From Imperialibacter sp040222815 (lineage in GTDB: Bacteria; Bacteroidota; Bacteroidia; Cytophagales; Cyclobacteriaceae), in assembly GCF_040222815.1 (NCBI RefSeq), contig NZ_JAVKCH010000036.1, positions 186,001 to 250,000 of the forward strand: a DNA stretch of 64,000 nucleotides, written 5' to 3'. Within the stretch, counting starts at the first letter, position 1. Every line of letters begins with the position of its first letter. A program made the position numbers and the translations under genes. Of the stretch, positions 52,561-61,048 are shown piece by piece. The notes under the pieces were generated by a model that had not been told where the DNA came from, did not search any database, and saw only the letters and a list, made by a program, of their open reading frames with translations.

Positions 52561-53457
52561 TCAATATAATTCGTCCAAAGACATTTTCAGATATTTGTTG
52601 ATAGCTCTGTAAGTGCTGCCGAAGCCTACCAGCATGCCCACCAGCAGCAGGCTACCGAAAAGAATCATTACCTCGTCCGTTCGTTGCAAATCTGCCAGGT
52701 TTTCTATTTTTGAATTGGCATATTTCAAAAGCACAAAAAGACCGACACTGGCAATAATGGCAGATAGCAAGCCATAAAACGTGGCTCTCATAAGAAACGG
52801 TTTTTGAATAAAGCCGGCAGTAGCACCTACCAGTTGCATACTTCTGATGAGGAAGCGCTGCGAGAAAAGTGCCAGCTTAATAGTGTTGTTAATCAGAATG
52901 ATGACGACCAGCAACAGGATAGCCGAGAAGCCAATAAGCACAAGGCCTATCTTGGTCAGGTTTTTATTGATACTTTCAACCAGGTTGTCGAGGTACACAA
53001 CCTCAAACACGCCCCTTATGCTTTCCAATTCACTTTTTATCTGGGCGAGTTTTTCAGTGGACTGATAATCAGGGGTTATCTTAAGGATAATTAAGTCTCT
53101 GAGCGGGTTATCGCCGATGAATTGAGTGAAGTCTTCGCCGGTTTCTTTAATAAATTCTTTGGCGGCTTCTTCTTTGGAGATTAAAACCACCTGGCTCCCT
53201 TCTTTTTTGGCTACGTAGTCTTTATCGGCGAGCGTTTTCTGTAGCTGTATTTTTTCTGATTCAGTGACGTTTTTATTCAGGTAAACTTGCACCTCAATAT
53301 TGTCCTGAATAAAACGGGTAAGGTTGTTTGTCAGCAGGAAAAAAACGCCGAACAGGCCGAGGACAAACAAGGCAAGGGATATGCTGAATACTACGCTTAC
53401 GAAAGGGTAGCTGCCGAGTTTTTTCTTTTTTCTGACTTTCTTCTCGTATGTAGCCAT
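52561..53457 (-). CDS. ftsX: Cell-division permease-like protein FtsX
   Basis: A 298-residue protein of FtsX type. A lysine-rich cytoplasmic start (KKVRKKKKLGS), TM1 at about 20-45 and a periplasmic domain (IEVQVYLNKNVTESEKIQLQ, FTQFIGDNPLRDLIILKI) precede three more helices (about 172-192, 222-245, 262-285). With the ATPase FtsE it transmits a division signal across the membrane to peptidoglycan hydrolases. The ftsE gene is not adjacent, the usual state in Bacteroidota. First gene of the five-gene operon. Confidence 0.9.
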   Translation of the reverse strand: MATYEKKVRKKKKLGSYPFVSVVFSISLALFVLGLFGVFFLLTNNLTRFIQDNIEVQVYLNKNVTESEKIQLQKTLADKDYVAKKEGSQVVLISKEEAAKEFIKETGEDFTQFIGDNPLRDLIILKITPDYQSTEKLAQIKSELESIRGVFEVVYLDNLVESINKNLTKIGLVLIGFSAILLLVVIILINNTIKLALFSQRFLIRSMQLVGATAGFIQKPFLMRATFYGLLSAIIASVGLFVLLKYANSKIENLADLQRTDEVMILFGSLLLVGMLVGFGSTYRAINKYLKMSLDELY

Positions 53458-53526
53458 TTGAGCTTTACCGGGGAAAAGCCAAAAATAGTAATTTGCAGCT
53501 ACTTATAGGGCAGGAAGGGAAATAAA

Positions 53527-53549
53527 AAGGCGCTTTAATTAAGCGCCTT
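53527..53549 (-). terminator. Terminator overlapping the end of the anti-sigma-like gene
   Basis: A perfect 9-bp stem AAGGCGCTT/AAGCGCCTT with a 5-nt loop, followed on the minus strand by T5ATT. The last codons and stop (53535-53537) of the gene lie inside the stem-loop. Confidence 0.88.
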
Positions 53550-54458
53550 GTTATCTCTGAAAATCTTTAACTCGCTGAGAAGATCTTCGTTGGTAACTTT
53601 TTCAAGTGTGCTGATCTTCTTGGTTGGGTAGCTTAGCTTGTAGTAAACGTCCTGATGGAACAGGTAAATCCGCTTACCATCTTTGCTATTGATTTCCAAT
53701 ATTTCGTAAGGGATTTCCTCGAAGTTGCCATACAGATAAAGCCTTTCTTCGTAGAATTGGTACTGAAGTTTGTTGCTGTTGCCAGCCTCAGATTTGACCT
53801 CAATATCTATTGGCTTGTTAATTTCAATAGGGTCGCTTTCAGCCAGCGCATCTTCTTTGCCAACTGCTTCAACCTCAAACTCCACATCAGTTTCAAACTC
53901 AGCAACTGTTGGTTTTTCAAATGTGGGAGTAATTTCTTCGGCGGCAGGTACCGCAACGTCCGGTATATCTTCAGCAGCTGTTGCGCTGGAGGTTGAAGTA
54001 ACAGATGCAAACTGCTGCTTATGTTCAACGGGCTTGGCTGGTGTTTCAACAGAAGGAAGCTCTTTAAATGCTATGTCGGGTGCAGTTTTATCTTGCTCGA
54101 AAGAAGTGATTGGGTTCATTTGCCCAATTTCAGGGGCAGGGTTAACAGCCTCTTCACTAAAGTAGTACATGCCTCCCACCAGCAGGATAGCAGTGCCTAC
54201 AGTTGCAGCCACTTTCACCACAGCGGACTGGCCAAGGGTGCCCAACACGCCAACTTCTAACGGAACATTGTCCAGCCTGGTCTTTAGTTCGGCCTTACGG
54301 AATTCTTTCAAACCGGAAACCATGTCGCTCTGAGTTTTCATTTCAGCTCTAAGCGAGACATCTGAGGCAAGTTTAGATTCCAGGACTGCTTTGTTGCCAT
54401 CGGAGATGGTTCCTGTCAGGTACTGCTCAATAAGTTCTTTAAAGTCCGTGTTACTCAT
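53535..54458 (-). CDS. Single-pass membrane protein, putative anti-sigma factor
   Basis: A 307-residue protein. The cytoplasmic N-terminus (1-75; ELIEQYLTGTISDGNKAVLESKLASDVSLRAEM) has the layout of Bacteroidota anti-sigma N-domains: a YLxGxLS-like helix and a short helix pair, without zinc-binding Cys/His. A membrane helix lies at 78-100, followed by a long Glu/Pro/Val-rich periplasmic region (105-225) and a small C-terminal domain (LQYQFYEERLYLYGNFEE). It follows the sigma gene by 2 bases. Binding to that sigma factor is inferred from position and topology. Confidence 0.75.
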   Translation of the reverse strand: MSNTDFKELIEQYLTGTISDGNKAVLESKLASDVSLRAEMKTQSDMVSGLKEFRKAELKTRLDNVPLEVGVLGTLGQSAVVKVAATVGTAILLVGGMYYFSEEAVNPAPEIGQMNPITSFEQDKTAPDIAFKELPSVETPAKPVEHKQQFASVTSTSSATAAEDIPDVAVPAAEEITPTFEKPTVAEFETDVEFEVEAVGKEDALAESDPIEINKPIDIEVKSEAGNSNKLQYQFYEERLYLYGNFEEIPYEILEINSKDGKRIYLFHQDVYYKLSYPTKKISTLEKVTNEDLLSELKIFRDNKALN

Positions 54459-54460
54459 TC

Positions 54461-55000
54461 TTAGTCGAGAAAGTCTTCTTCTTTATACCTACTTCTGATC
54501 AACAGATCAAGTCGTTTCATGCATTTGTATTTTTTGGTCTTTGCTGTGTCTGTGTTCGCAAACTGAAGTTTCTCTGCTATATCATTCATCGACATACCGT
54601 CGAAATAATAATAAGTTAGCAGCTTTTTGCAAATATCCCCAAGATCGCCAATGCATTCCTGAATAATACGTGCCTTTTCTTCTGCGTCATGCTCTTGAAA
54701 TTCCTCTCCATCTTTCTCTTCATTTGAAAGCCGACTTTTCCTGTCCAGCTCTTTTCTCCATTGATTGAGACAGATACTGTACAAAAAAGTGCTGATTTTG
54801 GAGGTCATCACAAGATTTCCACTCACAGCCTTTTGCCAAAAAACGATCAAAGCCTCCTGAAATACATCCTTCGCCTCTTCCTCTGTACCATTGTTGGACA
54901 AGACGATCTTTGTCATCATCCTGTAGTACTTCTTATACAAGTAGTCCAGAGCCGTCTCGTCACCCTTGCTTATTTTTGCAAGAATCTCGTCATCTTTCAT
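54461..55000 (-). CDS. RNA polymerase sigma factor (ECF-like)
   Basis: A 179-residue sigma-70-family protein with region 2 (YLYKKYYRMMTKIVLSNN, EEEAKDVFQEALIVFW, FLYSICLNQWRKEL) and region 4 (LLTYYYFDGMSMNDIAEKLQFANTD, KTKKYKCMKRLDLLI). Region 3 is absent, as in extracytoplasmic-function sigmas. The linker has an acidic insertion (EEKDGEEFQEHDAEEK). First gene of a pair with a putative membrane anti-sigma factor. Target genes unknown; probably autoregulated. Confidence 0.9.
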   Translation of the reverse strand: MKDDEILAKISKGDETALDYLYKKYYRMMTKIVLSNNGTEEEAKDVFQEALIVFWQKAVSGNLVMTSKISTFLYSICLNQWRKELDRKSRLSNEEKDGEEFQEHDAEEKARIIQECIGDLGDICKKLLTYYYFDGMSMNDIAEKLQFANTDTAKTKKYKCMKRLDLLIRSRYKEEDFLD

Positions 55001-55096
55001 TGGCGGCTTTTGCTTTAATACTGAAATAGCTGGTCAAGTAACCCCCCAGGTTTATATTAAGAAATTGTAAAGTTATAAAATGTAAATTAATGCTTT

Positions 55097-55741
55097 TCAT
55101 TGAATGGTAATTACGGAAGTGGGAGTTACAGCAAAAACTTTATCTTGTTTGCCAGGGGAAATAGCAACGTAACCCGTAAAATTGCCGAATGCAGGCATCA
55201 GAGCTCCTTTTTCCCCAAAATAGAAACAAGGGATTCGCACACCTTGCCTTGCCTTTCCTTTGAGACTGATACCGGGGTGGAGGTGTCCTGCAAGATTGTA
55301 TCCGTTAGCGTTTTTGGTCGGGTGATGACTCATAAAAAAGGGTGCTAGCAGAAGTTCATCCACCACGGTTACATTAATTTTTTTGTAGTTGACAGTTTCG
55401 ATAATATCATGATTGCCCAAAGTCAGTGTGATTTTGAGGTTTTGGTACTGGCTTCGCCAATCACTGAATGCTTCCCACTCATTGTTTTTGTCGCTGTGAA
55501 AAAGGTCTCCCAGCATGATGAGCCGCTTTGGTTGATACTTGTTCAGCAAGAGATCGAGCCTGTCCAAATCCTCGGTATGAATTTTGGATGAGATGGGTAT
55601 GCCCGCTTTTCGGAAATGCCCGGCCTTGCCGAGATGAAGATCGGAAACAATGAGGCACTCCTGCTCCTTCCAGAAAATGGATTTATGAATCGAAAGTACC
55701 AGAGATTGTTCAAGTAGGGTGAACTCCAATGAATCCTTCAC
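55097..55741 (-). CDS. pdeM: Ligase-associated DNA-damage endonuclease PdeM
   Basis: A 214-residue calcineurin-like phosphoesterase. Metal-binding motifs are VSDLHLGK near 32, LGDLFHSD near 98, LGNHD near 129, and the pair SHHP and NLAGHLHPG later on. All are intact. The protein belongs to the ligase-associated phosphoesterase group encoded with an Lhr-type helicase, an ATP-dependent ligase and a nuclease. The helicase is two genes away on the same strand; the ligase and nuclease are not in the window. Confidence 0.88.
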   Translation of the reverse strand: MKDSLEFTLLEQSLVLSIHKSIFWKEQECLIVSDLHLGKAGHFRKAGIPISSKIHTEDLDRLDLLLNKYQPKRLIMLGDLFHSDKNNEWEAFSDWRSQYQNLKITLTLGNHDIIETVNYKKINVTVVDELLLAPFFMSHHPTKNANGYNLAGHLHPGISLKGKARQGVRIPCFYFGEKGALMPAFGNFTGYVAISPGKQDKVFAVTPTSVITIQ

Positions 55742-55748
55742 TTATTGT

Positions 55749-56168
55749 TTATTCCTGTGGCAGCCAGGTTTGGGTTCTGTAGAGAAAGTAGAGATAGCCT
55801 CTGACTTTTAGTTCATCACCTTCCCTCCATATTTTACATTTGTAGATATTCCCATTTTCAGGATCCATTATTTCACCACCGTCCAACTCACTTCCTTCTT
55901 TTTCCATATCGGTGATGATATTCATTCCTATTATTTTTTTGCCCTTTCTGTAGTCTTCACATTCGTCACATACAGGGTCTTGTTCTTCACCAGGTTCCCT
56001 GAAAAGCTTAACGATTTTACCGAAATACTTCCCCTCGCTCTCATATATCTCCACTATTGACCTCTTTTTGCCAGTGTTGTCATCAATGGTTACCCACTGT
56101 CCGGTTATTGACTGCGCTTGAGAGAGGTAGGAACAAAGCAAAAGGGTAATAAAGACAAGGATTCGCAT
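55749..56168 (-). CDS. DUF2147 secreted protein
   Basis: About 139 residues from the ATG at 56168 (MRILVFITLLLCSYLSQAQS, signal peptide); the longer start upstream breaks the signal peptide. The mature part SITGQWVTIDDNTGKKRSIVEIYESEGKYFGKI, DPVCDECEDYRKGKKIIGM and IMDPENGNIYKCKIW is the beta-barrel-like DUF2147 fold. Family members are small periplasmic or outer-membrane-associated proteins of unknown role. It is wedged between pdeM (7 bases) and the helicase (14-base spacing from stop), an unusual neighbour for repair genes. Confidence 0.88.
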   Translation of the reverse strand: MRILVFITLLLCSYLSQAQSITGQWVTIDDNTGKKRSIVEIYESEGKYFGKIVKLFREPGEEQDPVCDECEDYRKGKKIIGMNIITDMEKEGSELDGGEIMDPENGNIYKCKIWREGDELKVRGYLYFLYRTQTWLPQE

Positions 56169-56224
56169 AATGAGTGATGATGTTTGCTTAAATATAAGGA
56201 AGTAGAACAAAAATAAGCAATGTG

Positions 56225-58693
56225 CTAGCCCTGGCTATCGGCAAATTTCTCCAACTGCTGCTGTAGTTTTATCACCCTGTCCTCGATACTTTCAGTAGTG
56301 AGCCTTTCCCTAAGCGACTCAACCATGATGGGAAAGGCGAAGGGGCTTGGCCGGGGCGGGTACATGAGGGTGATTTGCTGTGAGTTGATTCTGTCTACAG
56401 CCTCCAGCAGTCTGCTTTGCTCCATTTGAAGGGTGATCACCTCATCCATGGCCTGCTTGAGAAGCAGGTTTTCTTTGTCATAGTCCTCAAAAACCTTGTA
56501 GATGATTTGCGAATTGGCTTGCAAGTGCTTGTTGGAGATTGTTTTTCCGGGGAAGCCATGAAAAACAAGGCCAGCGATGGAAGCAATATCCCGGAACCGT
56601 CGGCGGGCCATTTCCGACTCGTTGATGCTGTGGTGAATGTCTTCGAGAAGGTTCACGGTAGAAAATAGGTCAAGCTCCAGTGCTTCTTCGATTGGAATCG
56701 GCTCATCGGTCAGCAATTCGAAGCCGTAGTCGTTCATGGCAATGGAAAAAGAGATCGGGGCAAGTTTGCCGATTCTGTAAGCCACCAGGCCGCCGAGCAC
56801 CTCGTGAACAAACCTCCCTTCGAAGGGGTAGATGAAGAGGTGGTGCCCGAACCGACTCTCTACCTTCTCAATCAGGAGTTTGCCAGCGTCTGGCACTATC
56901 GACCATCGCTTCTGTAGTTCAATGATGGGCCGTATGGTTTCCAATTCAATATCACTGAAGTCGCCCAGCGCCGCTTGCTCTAATTTTTGCCGGATGAGGA
57001 TGGATAGTTGCGAGGAGAGAGGCATTCTCCCACCACCCCAGCGGGGTATGAGTCCACGCTTTTTCTTTGCTTTTCTTACGAGCACGGTCATGTCTTTGAT
57101 CATGATGAATTCGAGGTTGCGACCAGCAAACCAGAAGACATCGCCCCTTGTGAGCTTCGAAGCAAAGCTTTCTTCCACGGTGCCAATATTGCCACCTGTG
57201 AGGTATTTGACCCTGAGAGAGGGGTCGCCAACGATAGTGCCTATGGACAGCCGGTGCATGGTAGACTTTCGCCTGTCTGTTACCCGATAAACGCCCTCAA
57301 TTATTTCGACCTTCGAAAACTCATCGTATTCGCCGAGGCTGCTACCGCCGGTGGTAATAAATTGCAGCGCCCATTGCCACTCTTCCTGGCTGAGAGAGCT
57401 AAAACAATAGGTTTGCTTTACTTCCTGAAGAATGACATCAGGTATGAAGCCTTCACCCACGGCAAGTGTTACGAGGTATTGCACGAGCACATCCATGCAC
57501 TTTTCCAGAGGCTTCCTGCTTTCGTAATAGTCTTTGTCTATAGCCGACCGCAGGGCAGCACCTTCGATCAGCTCGAGTGAATGTGTAGGTACAAAGTAAA
57601 TTTTACTGGTAGCGCCAGGCTGATGGCCGCTTCTACCGGCTCTCTGCATGAAGCGGGCGACACCCTTAGGCCCCCCCACCTGGATGACGGTATCCACTGG
57701 CCTGAAGTCGACACCAAGGTCAAGGCTGCTGGTACACACCACCAATTGGAGCTTGCCGGCGTGCAAGGCCTCTTCTACCCATTTCCTCACGTTGTTGTCC
57801 ATGCTGCCGTGGTGCATGGCCATGGCACCTGATAGGTGAGGGGCTGCGTGCAAAATCTGCTGGTACCAGATCTCTGTTTGAGAGCGGGTGTTGGTGAAAA
57901 GTAAGGTGGTTTTACTCTTTTCGATGATTGGGAGCACTTTGTCCATCATTTTTACACCCAGGTGCCCGCCCCATGGGAACTTCTCAGCCTCGTCGGGCAG
58001 CACAGAGATCACTTCTATTTTTTTGTGAATATTGGCTTTGATAGCAACACTGCCAGGGAATAGCGTTGGCCCCAGCAATACCTCCCGGGCCTGGTCGAGG
58101 TTGCCAATGGTGGCCGACACGCCCCATATTTTAAGGTTGCCAGGGTTGGTGGCCCTAAGCCGGGAAAAGGCCAGTTCAATTTGAACTCCCCGCTTGGTTC
58201 CCAAAAGCTCGTGCCACTCGTCAACGATGATAGTGGTAAGCGATTTAAAATAATTGACAGCCTCTTTCTGACTAAGGAGCAAATGCAGGCTTTCCGGTGT
58301 AGTGACCAGGCATTCCGGGGCTGATCTTTTCTGTTTTGCCCGATCTGAAGTGCTGGTATCACCTGTTCGGATGCCGATTTCCCAGGGAATTTCAAAGTCT
58401 ATGCACATGCCCTCCATGGCGAGTTGAATATCTCTTGCCAACGCACGCAGTGGCGTGATCCAAAGGATTCTCAAGCCGTTCTTTCTGGGTTTCCTGTAGT
58501 CGGTGGGGTATTCCCTCATGTACTCAAGCAGGCAGGGCACCCAAAGGGCATAGGTTTTGCCACTCCCGGTGGGCGCATTGAGCAAACCAGATTTCCCCTC
58601 AAGAAAGGCCCGCCAGGTATCAACCTGAAAATCAAATGGCTTCCAGCCTTTTTTGACAAACCTCTGCTTGCCGTCTTTGATAAGGTTTTCCAA
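56225..58693 (-). CDS. Ligase-associated Lhr-type DEXH-box helicase
   Basis: An 822-residue superfamily-2 helicase. Walker A APTGSGKT is at 40-47, DEWH at 158-161, then SATIGN; the RecA2 motif is TSSLDLGVDF ... FMQRAGRSGHQPG. The Lhr-type winged-helix and beta-sheet domains follow (about 400-800), including NIGTVEESFASKLTRGDVFWFAGR. This is the ligase-associated DNA-damage-response subgroup that unwinds DNA or RNA-DNA with 3'-5' polarity in relatives. It pairs with PdeM, here separated by a DUF2147 gene. Confidence 0.92.
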   Translation of the reverse strand: MENLIKDGKQRFVKKGWKPFDFQVDTWRAFLEGKSGLLNAPTGSGKTYALWVPCLLEYMREYPTDYRKPRKNGLRILWITPLRALARDIQLAMEGMCIDFEIPWEIGIRTGDTSTSDRAKQKRSAPECLVTTPESLHLLLSQKEAVNYFKSLTTIIVDEWHELLGTKRGVQIELAFSRLRATNPGNLKIWGVSATIGNLDQAREVLLGPTLFPGSVAIKANIHKKIEVISVLPDEAEKFPWGGHLGVKMMDKVLPIIEKSKTTLLFTNTRSQTEIWYQQILHAAPHLSGAMAMHHGSMDNNVRKWVEEALHAGKLQLVVCTSSLDLGVDFRPVDTVIQVGGPKGVARFMQRAGRSGHQPGATSKIYFVPTHSLELIEGAALRSAIDKDYYESRKPLEKCMDVLVQYLVTLAVGEGFIPDVILQEVKQTYCFSSLSQEEWQWALQFITTGGSSLGEYDEFSKVEIIEGVYRVTDRRKSTMHRLSIGTIVGDPSLRVKYLTGGNIGTVEESFASKLTRGDVFWFAGRNLEFIMIKDMTVLVRKAKKKRGLIPRWGGGRMPLSSQLSILIRQKLEQAALGDFSDIELETIRPIIELQKRWSIVPDAGKLLIEKVESRFGHHLFIYPFEGRFVHEVLGGLVAYRIGKLAPISFSIAMNDYGFELLTDEPIPIEEALELDLFSTVNLLEDIHHSINESEMARRRFRDIASIAGLVFHGFPGKTISNKHLQANSQIIYKVFEDYDKENLLLKQAMDEVITLQMEQSRLLEAVDRINSQQITLMYPPRPSPFAFPIMVESLRERLTTESIEDRVIKLQQQLEKFADSQG

Positions 58694-58829
58694 TGGAGTT
58701 TTGCGGTGTGTGAGATCGAAAATGAATGAGGGCTACCAAGACGAATCTATAAAAAAGTGAGGGTTATTTAAGGCAAGGAACAAAGTATTGTAAATTAAAT
58801 TGGGGCTGGCTGGATTGGCGAGCAGGCTG

Positions 58830-59915
58830 TTATTCTGTCTTAACCTGCATTAATGATGCGTCGGTGTGCAGGTTATTTTCTTGCAGCACTTTTACAATTT
58901 CTTCAGCCGCTCTATCGGATGCTTTTCCGTCGAGCGCATAGAAGAATTTCTTATTCGCTGCCTCCCGGGCCGCCCCAAGCGTGTCATTCTTTAACGATTT
59001 TTCAATGGCAGTTTTTGCCTCGTCAAATGATTGGACGGAGACGCTGATGGAGCCAATCAACTCCTTGATGTCTTCTGTTAACCTGGTGCCTGTCTCTACC
59101 TTGAAGGAGACAATAGGCTTGTTGAAGGCGCAATACTCGCCAATGATGCTACTGGTATCAGAAACCAGCACGTCGGCCAGCATCAGGTAGGGGACAGTAT
59201 TGTAGCTGTCAATGTAGAAGATGTTCTTTTTGTTGCGTACGCTGTCTTTGTACCCTTTACTCATAAACGGGTGAAGGGTCACCATTACATTGTAGGCATT
59301 GCTCAACTCCTCTATTCTTTCATGCCACAGGCGGATAGCCGACATGCCCGACTTGTCCCAGGTGGCGGAGAACATTACAGTGGGTTTTGCTGGATCCAAA
59401 TTTAAAGAAGTCTTCAACGCTTCAAGGTAGTTGTCGTCAATTTCTCCATTAAAAGCCTGATCAAGTTTAGGGCAACCTATGGCAACTCCGCACTCTATGC
59501 CAATTTTCTCACCCATCAGCATGTGTTCCTGAGAGGTCATAAAGAAACGTTGAAAAACGTTGTATTTTTTAGCCTTGATGAACCTTTTGAACTGGTAAAC
59601 ACCATGCGCCATTCCTATTTTGAGTACATTGTCAATAGGGAACTCATGCATGGCGTGCCTGGCCATGATGACAACATCAGGAAAGGAGGGCCAGGAGATG
59701 GCAGCTACTCCGAGTGATTCAAGCTCTTTTTTTATGGAAGCATTTTTGGCGACGACTCTTGATTGGGGAAACTTTCTTATGACGGACTTCATAATGAAGT
59801 AGTCCATCATTTCACCTATATAAAAGTCTATGACCGGTTCACCCGAGTGAAATAGCTTTTTGACCTTCCAGAAAAGATAGTAAGGGGTTGTGAGGAGATA
59901 CTCTGATAGTTTCAT
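58830..59915 (-). CDS. CDP-glycerol glycerophosphotransferase-like protein
   Basis: A 361-residue protein with a GT-B-like arrangement. The C-terminal half has TVMFSATWDKSG, VMVTLHPFMSKGY and LADVLVSDTSSIIGEYCAFNKPIVSF, the conserved His-Pro and DTSS blocks of the TagB/TagF-like CDP-glycerol transferase family. The N-terminal half has LKIGMAHGVYQFK. Relatives transfer glycerol phosphate or related units onto surface polymers. No neighbouring polymer genes are present, so the acceptor is unknown. No signal or membrane helix is clear, so membrane association is peripheral at most. Confidence 0.78.
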   Translation of the reverse strand: MKLSEYLLTTPYYLFWKVKKLFHSGEPVIDFYIGEMMDYFIMKSVIRKFPQSRVVAKNASIKKELESLGVAAISWPSFPDVVIMARHAMHEFPIDNVLKIGMAHGVYQFKRFIKAKKYNVFQRFFMTSQEHMLMGEKIGIECGVAIGCPKLDQAFNGEIDDNYLEALKTSLNLDPAKPTVMFSATWDKSGMSAIRLWHERIEELSNAYNVMVTLHPFMSKGYKDSVRNKKNIFYIDSYNTVPYLMLADVLVSDTSSIIGEYCAFNKPIVSFKVETGTRLTEDIKELIGSISVSVQSFDEAKTAIEKSLKNDTLGAAREAANKKFFYALDGKASDRAAEEIVKVLQENNLHTDASLMQVKTE

Positions 59916-60055
59916 GAAGTACCAAAATGCATCAAACGTAATGCAATTTCAAAAATTATCTAATATAGATATAGAAACCTTGAGTGAGATTTTTGATTGA
60001 GTGTTTCCACGAAAGTAAAACCGTTAGCTGCATTTAATCAGCAAAATTCGAAGGC

Positions 60056-60886
60056 CTAGAATAGGAAAAGTACTGCACTGGGAAATTCCCTTTCCCAAAA
60101 CCATATTTTATGTTCACCATCTTCGTGGATGGTAAAGTTTACATTTTCAGATGGGAGGTACTTTGTGAGTGCTTTGAAAAGTGCTTCATTGTCTGCGGGA
60201 AAATTCACTTCACTGTTGTGCTCATTTTTCCCAACAACCCCAAAGACCCGAGCGTCTTCCATAACGAGCTTATGGCTAGCCTTTGAGAACACAGAGTCAG
60301 CGTTGAAATGCAAAGCCGCCGAAAAAAGAGCAGCCTTTCCAAATACTTCAGGATATTGGGTGAGCCCATAAAATGCTGCAAGACCCCCGAGGCTTGCGCC
60401 CATGATAGCGGTGTTGGAGCGGTCTTCCTTCGTTCTATACAGGCTGTCAATGTTTGGCTTTAGCGTATGAACCATAAAGTCCAGATATTGCTGGCCCTTC
60501 CCACCCGCCCGCAGCGAAGGGTTGGCATAGAGACTAAATTCATCTGCTCTCGTCTCTTCATTGCTTTGAATGCCTACTACAATCACTCCTTCAAACCCCT
60601 CTTTCTCAAGTGCTCGCAAATTTTCATCCACATGCATTTCCTGTGTGTACCCTTCAGGCTTTTCAAAAACCCATTGAGCATCCTGAAAGTAAACAACGGG
60701 ATATTCCTTTTCAGTTGTCTGGTAGTCGGCAGGAAGATAGAGCCATATCGTCTTGGTTAGGTCGAGCTCAGGGCTGTACAAGTCAAAGGTGAGATAGTTC
60801 TTCTTATCCTCCTCATCTTTGCAAGAGGAAAGCAACACTATTAATGCAAGACACGGAAAAATAAGTTTTTTCATATACTTCATCAC
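60056..60886 (-). CDS. Lipoprotein esterase (enterochelin-esterase-like fold)
   Basis: A 276-residue lipoprotein (alternative start 12 bases in); signal ending VLLSSC (Cys22). An alpha/beta-hydrolase follows with TIWLYLPADYQTTEKEYPVVYFQDAQ, the nucleophile elbow IMGASLGGLAAF (Ser165) and a C-terminal His in HEDGEHKIWFW. This matches the putative esterase / Fes-like family, which includes siderophore esterases, feruloyl esterases and mycolyltransferase-like proteins. Substrate unknown; no iron-uptake genes are adjacent. Confidence 0.88.
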   Translation of the reverse strand: MMKYMKKLIFPCLALIVLLSSCKDEEDKKNYLTFDLYSPELDLTKTIWLYLPADYQTTEKEYPVVYFQDAQWVFEKPEGYTQEMHVDENLRALEKEGFEGVIVVGIQSNEETRADEFSLYANPSLRAGGKGQQYLDFMVHTLKPNIDSLYRTKEDRSNTAIMGASLGGLAAFYGLTQYPEVFGKAALFSAALHFNADSVFSKASHKLVMEDARVFGVVGKNEHNSEVNFPADNEALFKALTKYLPSENVNFTIHEDGEHKIWFWEREFPSAVLFLF

Positions 60887-61048
60887 TACAAGATTAACAT
60901 CTTCCCTTTAGAAGTCACTTATTTTTCCGAGTTTAATGTGTAAAAAAATTTGTGGAGCATGCACCTTTGAATCCGCTTAGCCTACGTCAGTTGGTAATGA
61001 CGATAACAAACTTGTACATTTAAAGTTATACAGATCAGCAAAGTATAG

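Noticed and set aside
60056..60886. Siderophore (enterochelin) esterase as a firm call
   Set aside because: The fold fits but no siderophore uptake or synthesis genes are nearby, and the same family contains feruloyl and other esterases.
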